Source: Chloroflexota bacterium
Lineage (GTDB): Bacteria > Chloroflexota > Limnocylindria > Limnocylindrales > CSP1-4
DNA length: 8,455 nt
Assembly: GCA_005880805.1 (NCBI GenBank)
Contig: VBFZ01000023.1
Location: 1 to 8,455, forward strand
Direction of reading: 5' to 3'
Shown here: positions 5,323-8,455 of the stretch, in pieces
Layout: the number at the start of each line of letters is the position of its first letter
Numbering within the stretch: position 1 is the first letter of the stretch
Made by a program: the position numbers and the translations under genes
The notes under the pieces: model-generated
Database searches by the model: none
What the model was told of the DNA's origin: nothing
What the model saw: only the letters and a program-made list of their open reading frames with translations

Positions 5323-6492
5323 GTGAGCAGACAATCAGACCGGTCCGCGACGGCGCAATTCCCCACCGGACGGCTGCGGCTCGCCCTCGACAGGCGGGCC
5401 GGCTGGATCGAGGCCCTCGTCATCCTCACGACGATCGCGGTCGCGTTCGTCGTGCTCGGGTTCGCCGCGGCGTACTTTCGCGACTACTTCCGGATCATCG
5501 TCATCTTCACGGTCGCGTGGCTGCTGGCGTTGCTGATCGCCCCGCTCGCGGATCGCCTGCAGGGGCGGTTCTCCCGGGTGCCCCGTCCGGTCGCCGTCAT
5601 GGCGGTCCTCGTTCCGATCATCGTGCTCGGATCACTCGTCATCATCCGGCTGTTCGCGGCGCTTGCTGACTCGATCGCCCAGCTCGGCGGTGCATTGCCA
5701 GCGCTGATCGCGAATCCGCCTCCGGTCCTGGACGACATCCAGCGGTGGGCCGACAGCCGGGGCCTTGCCGTGGATGTCGTGGGGGCGTTCAAATCGGCCG
5801 TCGGGGACACCCTCGGAGGGATGACCGATGTGATGGCCGGGCTGTTCGGCAGCGCGGTCGGAGCGATCGGGACGCTCGTGGACGGGATCATCGTCGTGAG
5901 CCTTGCCGTGTTCATGCCTTCACGGAGGCAGGACGCCATCCTCTTCCGGACGCGGATCCTCGCCGCGTTCGCCGGGTTCGTGCGCAGTCAGCTGATCACC
6001 GGTGGTCTCTACGGCATCTGGGCGCTCGCCACGAGCCTCGTTTTCGGCCTGCCGTACGCGCTTGCGACGGCAGTCCTCGCGGGGCTGATCATGGCAATCC
6101 CGATCTACGGCCCGTACGTCTCGTGGCTTCCGCCGGTCCTGGTTGCCCTCCTCGTTCGGCCCGAAGTAACGCTGCTCGTCGTGGCCGTCATGCTCGTCGG
6201 CTGGTTCATTGACGAGAACCTTCTCGCTCCCGTCGTCCGCGCCGGCGCGCTCGAGATGCACCCGATCGTCGTCATGTTCGCCTTCCTGCTCGGAGCGCAG
6301 CTGGCCGGGTCGCTCGGCGCGATCCTGGCGATCCCGCTGGGCGCGGTCACCCAGGCGTTCGTGATGGAGTACTTCAATCGATATCGCGCGGAGCGTGGCT
6401 GGCCGACAGCCGAGGAGCAGTTTGACGACAGCGAGCCTCCGCCTGCTCGCCCTGAAGGCTCGACAACCACAGTTGAGCGACCGTCGACCTAG
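5323..6492 (+). CDS. AI-2E family (UPF0118) polytopic membrane transporter
   Basis: This 389-residue integral membrane protein belongs to the AI-2E/UPF0118 (TqsA/PerM-like) family. The family includes autoinducer-2 exporters and Na+/H+ antiporter-like members, so the substrate cannot be assigned. Hydrophobic segments lie at about 31-50, 57-74, 88-110, 175-198, 222-240, 243-275, 281-297 and 311-345, with a soluble helical region at about 115-170 between the third and fourth. Family hallmarks are 'RSQLITGGLYGIWA' (221-234), 'MAIPIYGPYVSWLPP' (257-271), 'ENLLAPVVRAGALEMHP' (298-314) and 'GSLGAILAIPLGAV' (329-342). The C-terminal 30 residues are a Pro/Glu-rich cytoplasmic tail. Length is typical for the family. 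The in-frame ATG at 5176 would add 49 Arg/Pro-rich residues with no family resemblance, so GTG 5323 (VSRQSDRS) is preferred. It is transcribed divergently from the coiled-coil gene, and 64 nt separate it from the Tag-like gene downstream. Confidence 0.9.
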   Translation: MSRQSDRSATAQFPTGRLRLALDRRAGWIEALVILTTIAVAFVVLGFAAAYFRDYFRIIVIFTVAWLLALLIAPLADRLQGRFSRVPRPVAVMAVLVPIIVLGSLVIIRLFAALADSIAQLGGALPALIANPPPVLDDIQRWADSRGLAVDVVGAFKSAVGDTLGGMTDVMAGLFGSAVGAIGTLVDGIIVVSLAVFMPSRRQDAILFRTRILAAFAGFVRSQLITGGLYGIWALATSLVFGLPYALATAVLAGLIMAIPIYGPYVSWLPPVLVALLVRPEVTLLVVAVMLVGWFIDENLLAPVVRAGALEMHPIVVMFAFLLGAQLAGSLGAILAIPLGAVTQAFVMEYFNRYRAERGWPTAEEQFDDSEPPPARPEGSTTTVERPST

Positions 6493-6556
6493 GCGCCGAG
6501 ACCATCCGCCCCGGCGTCGCACATCGGGCCGGGAGTGTCGAATAAGCCGTGGGTAA

Positions 6557-7015
6557 GTGATCGTGCCTAAGATCGGCCTCATGCACGACCATCAGCAGCC
6601 GGCGAAGCCTGAGGCGCTGTCGGGCTACCTCGAGGCGCTGGCACGAGTCGTCTTTTCGACGGGCATCAGCTGGCGCGTCGTGGACGCGAAGTGGCCAAGC
6701 ATCCAGGCTGCCTACCAGGGCTTCGATCCGGCGAGGGTCGCAGGCATGGATGACGACGGGCTCGATCGGCTGATGGCCGACACACGCGTCATCCGGAACC
6801 GCAGGAAGCTGGAAGCGATCCGTTCGAACGCGGCCCGGATGCTCGAGCTGGACGCCGAGAACGGCGGCTTCGACCGGTATCTCGACCGTCTCGGCGATTA
6901 CGACGCGACTCGCAAGGACCTGCACAAGCAGTTCGCGTTCGTGGGCGATTCGGGTGCCTGGCTGTTCCTCTGGATGGTCGGCCGATCCGTGCCGCCACAC
7001 GATCCCGGTGGCTGA
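6557..7015 (+). CDS. Tag-family (DNA-3-methyladenine glycosylase I-like) protein, short and cysteine-free
   Basis: This protein of up to 152 residues aligns by eye with the core of E. coli Tag. 'FSTGISWRVVDAKW' (33-46) matches the 'QQAGLSW' region, 'YQGFDPARVAGM' (53-64) matches 'HQFDPVKVAAM', and 'TRVIRNRRKLEAI' (76-88) matches 'AGIIRHRGKIQAI'. 'FAFVGDSGAWLFLWMVG' (125-141) matches the 'FKFVGTSICYSFMQACG' region. The N-terminal segment that carries two zinc ligands in Tag (Cys4, His17) is absent, and there is no cysteine anywhere, so the zinc snap cannot form. The position equivalent to Tag Glu38 appears to be Val. Uracil/alkyl-base excision is therefore unproven. From memory, similar short proteins occur in Actinomycetota and Chloroflexota and are labelled glycosylase I. 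The start is unclear: GTG 6557, GTG 6563 or ATG 6581, none with a good ribosome binding site. It converges on the AlkZ-like gene with a 17-nt gap. Confidence 0.82.
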   Translation: MIVPKIGLMHDHQQPAKPEALSGYLEALARVVFSTGISWRVVDAKWPSIQAAYQGFDPARVAGMDDDGLDRLMADTRVIRNRRKLEAIRSNAARMLELDAENGGFDRYLDRLGDYDATRKDLHKQFAFVGDSGAWLFLWMVGRSVPPHDPGG

Positions 7016-7025
7016 GTCGTCTCAG
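7012..7025. other. Small hairpin over the convergent gene junction
   Basis: CTGAG (7012-7016) and CTCAG (7021-7025) form a 5-bp stem with a TCGT loop. It overlaps the Tag-like stop codon in the 17-nt gap between convergent genes. It is the only terminator-like element in this gap and is weak. Confidence 0.2.
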
Positions 7026-7032
7026 TTCGCCT

Positions 7033-8055
7033 TCAAACCTCCCAGCGAACACTAATCGGGCCGTCGATACCCGGTAAAGGCAAGGACATCGCTTCTGCCT
7101 CGAGCGCATTCCGCTGGGCCGAGGACAGGCTCTGCCAGGGCTGAAGCGAAATCGTGGCTCCCGCGCGCCGCCAGACCCCGACGATCTCGCCCTCGACCAG
7201 GATGGCGCCCGGCCAGACCCGGGAAGTCCAGAGCATGCCGCGTTTTGCGGCATCCGGGACAAGGAGCTCGCGATCGGCACCGTGAAGGAGGAAGTAAGCG
7301 TCGCCGCTCGGGAGAAGCCGGGCAGGCGCCGCAGTCGTGGCACGAGCTTGGAACGTCGGCTCGTCGCTGGTGAGGATCCAGCCATCGCCGACCGGTGTTC
7401 GAACGATCGTCAGCGACCGCTGAAGCGCATCGAACGCCGTCAAGCCTCCCCGCGGTTTGATGCCCGCCCACCTGGCGAATGACGCCGGCGTGCCAGGCCC
7501 GAAGACGTGCACGTAACGGCGCGCGAGTTCGAGGCGTGCGACTGGCGGGTCGAGCTCCGGTCGTGGCACCGTCCAGACGGTCGGCTGCCGCGCGCCATCC
7601 CAACGCATCAGGATCGTGCCAGTCGTGGTCCCGTAGCGAAGCGAGTTGGGATTGACACCGAGGGCGTGCCCTGCCTCGCCGTAGGTCATCTTCCGACCGT
7701 CGAGGTGCGAGTGCAGGCGAGCCGCCGCCTGCTCGGCCCGCCGCCTTCCAGCGGTGTCGTCCGGCAGGCGTCCCAGCGTGAACGGCGCGACGTCCTCCGC
7801 GGCGACGATGTACGCGCTGTAGCGGGGGCCCCAGAGCTGGACGAGCGCGGGATCTTCCCAGGTGGTCGGGCCCGTCTCCGCGACTCGCGCGTGGATCGAC
7901 AGGAGCGCGGCGCGGGGCATGCTGTCCTGCAGGCCGGCCCAGGCGGCGCGTCGCAGCGACTCGCTTCCGGGCGGAAGCCGTTCGTCGAGTCCCCCAGCGC
8001 TGCGGCGGAACGCGAGGATCTGTTCTCGGGAGAGGTCGAGGCGAGCCGTCGTCAC
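7033..8055 (-). CDS. Winged-helix DNA-binding protein (HTH_42 family, YcaQ/AlkZ-related)
   Basis: This 340-residue protein belongs to the HTH_42 (winged helix) family, which includes the YcaQ/AlkX and AlkZ DNA glycosylases that unhook interstrand crosslinks and remove bulky alkyl adducts. Recognisable blocks are 'LRRAAWAGLQDSMPRAALL' (34-52), 'LVQLWGPRYSAYIVAAEDV' (71-89), 'RRYVHVFGPGTPASFARWAG' (179-198), 'RLLPSGDAYFLL' (246-257) and 'SRVWPGAILVEGEIVGVWRR' (278-297). At the catalytic QxQ/QxD site of AlkZ/YcaQ, this protein appears to have Gln43-Asp44-Ser45, so activity is uncertain. The frame stays open upstream to an ATG at 8307, but that part overlaps the DinB-fold gene, has no family character, and offers no other useful start. 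The GTG at 8055 is therefore chosen. It has no properly spaced ribosome binding site and lies 25 nt after the DinB-fold stop, so translational coupling is likely. Confidence 0.85.
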   Translation of the reverse strand: MTTARLDLSREQILAFRRSAGGLDERLPPGSESLRRAAWAGLQDSMPRAALLSIHARVAETGPTTWEDPALVQLWGPRYSAYIVAAEDVAPFTLGRLPDDTAGRRRAEQAAARLHSHLDGRKMTYGEAGHALGVNPNSLRYGTTTGTILMRWDGARQPTVWTVPRPELDPPVARLELARRYVHVFGPGTPASFARWAGIKPRGGLTAFDALQRSLTIVRTPVGDGWILTSDEPTFQARATTAAPARLLPSGDAYFLLHGADRELLVPDAAKRGMLWTSRVWPGAILVEGEIVGVWRRAGATISLQPWQSLSSAQRNALEAEAMSLPLPGIDGPISVRWEV

Positions 8056-8070
8056 TCCAGCGGCGCAGCG

Positions 8071-8080
8071 GCGCCGGCGC
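8071..8080. repeat. 10-bp perfect palindrome between the two minus-strand repair-family genes
   Basis: GCGCCGGCGC is self-complementary and fills the ten bases directly after the DinB-fold stop codon, in the 25-nt gap before the AlkZ-like GTG. It may be chance in GC-rich DNA. Confidence 0.3.
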
Positions 8081-8455
8081 TCAGTCCCACAGGTTGATCT
8101 GCGACAGTCGGGCGCTCCCGAGCGCCTCGTTGAGTTCCGCGGAGTGCCACACGTCGTGGCTGGAGACCCGCTGGACGACCCATCCGCGGGTGTGGACCCA
8201 CGAATCGTCCCACTCGGGCCGACGCAGCACCTCGCCAAGGGAGTCCGCTGTCCATCGGTCGAGGCACTGCTCGACGATGCGGAAGGTCGAGTCGAGAGCC
8301 CAGGCAAGTTGTTCCGCGCTGAGCACGTGCTCGAGATCGTCGTCGCCCGGGCAGTTGTACGCCGCGTTCGTGAACGGCGTGATCTCTGCGCCCGGCTCTC
8401 CGGCGAAGTCGCACAGCCAGAAGACGCGCTGGCACGCGATGTGGCCGATCGTCGC
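8081..8455 (-). CDS. DinB-fold (DinB/YfiT superfamily) protein, N-terminus cut by window edge
   Basis: The last 124 residues of a four-helix-bundle DinB-superfamily protein are visible. No start codon is needed within the window because the frame is open to the right edge. The metal-binding His triad of the superfamily appears complete: visible residue His5 in 'TIGHIACQRVFWL', and His100 and His104 in 'SSHDVWHSAEL'. 'GWVVQRVSSHDVWH' (91-104) is typical of the third helix. The superfamily includes damage-inducible DinB and thiol-dependent metalloenzymes such as bacillithiol or mycothiol S-transferases, so the reaction cannot be named. It is followed after 25 nt by the AlkZ-like winged-helix gene on the same strand, probably in one operon. 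A shorter reading from the internal GTG at 8326 would lose the first His and is rejected. Confidence 0.85.
   Translation of the reverse strand, partial: ATIGHIACQRVFWLCDFAGEPGAEITPFTNAAYNCPGDDDLEHVLSAEQLAWALDSTFRIVEQCLDRWTADSLGEVLRRPEWDDSWVHTRGWVVQRVSSHDVWHSAELNEALGSARLSQINLWD

Noticed and set aside
6512..6535. CCCGGC/GCCGGG pair between the transporter and the Tag-like gene as a terminator
   Set aside because: The stem is only 6 bp with a 12-nt loop and no T-run, which is common by chance at this GC content.
5920..6582. A 220-codon minus-strand frame opposite the transporter
   Set aside because: It is antisense to conserved transmembrane segments and its content is charged and repetitive, a by-product of the membrane codons.
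8056..8307. N-terminal extension of the AlkZ-like gene to ATG 8307
   Set aside because: It is Ser/Arg/Thr-rich and overlaps the DinB-fold coding frame, which keeps its His triad; family similarity begins after the GTG at 8055.
8366..8377. CGTTCGTGAACG as a LexA-type operator
   Set aside because: The half-sites are in the opposite order and spacing to GAAC-N4-GTTC, and the site is inside the DinB-fold coding sequence.

Overview
The window is GC-rich bacterial chromosome with tightly packed genes and no mobile element, RNA gene or CRISPR array that I can see. The families (an NDH-2-like flavoprotein with an 'ALDWTLELF' tail, a Tag-like glycosylase, a winged-helix/AlkZ-like protein next to a DinB-fold protein, and a small Asp/Ala/Lys-rich coiled-coil protein) are ones I associate with soil Chloroflexota and Actinomycetota. 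That placement is an inference from family flavour, not from any marker gene.

Layout. (1) Positions 1-1866, minus strand: an epoxide hydrolase with a complete catalytic set, followed 68 nt downstream by a TlpA/DipZ-type redoxin that runs off the left edge. (2) Positions 1867-2192: a divergent intergenic region with a possible structured leader. (3) Positions 2193-4607, plus strand: a two-gene unit of a type II NADH dehydrogenase-like flavoprotein and a DyP-type haem peroxidase, 24 nt apart. (4) Positions 4608-4711: a convergent gap with two perfect-stem hairpins. (5) Positions 4712-5143, minus: a 143-residue coiled-coil protein of unknown function. (6) Positions 5323-6492, plus: an AI-2E/UPF0118-family membrane protein that probably starts at a GTG. 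(7) Positions 6557-7015, plus: a shortened Tag-family (3-methyladenine glycosylase I-like) protein without cysteines. It converges on (8) positions 7033-8455, minus: a DinB-fold protein cut by the right edge, followed by a winged-helix DNA-binding (HTH_42, YcaQ/AlkZ-related) protein.

How the genes may work together. The left half is themed on redox and detoxification: redoxin, epoxide hydrolase, flavin oxidoreductase and haem peroxidase. The right end groups three families related to DNA alkylation or damage. The Tag-like and AlkZ-like members both lack residues associated with catalysis in their best-known relatives, so their activity is not assured. I found no obviously new multi-gene system. 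The best leads are the NDH-2/DyP pair, the compositionally odd insertion in the NDH-2-like protein, and the cluster of non-canonical repair-family genes.
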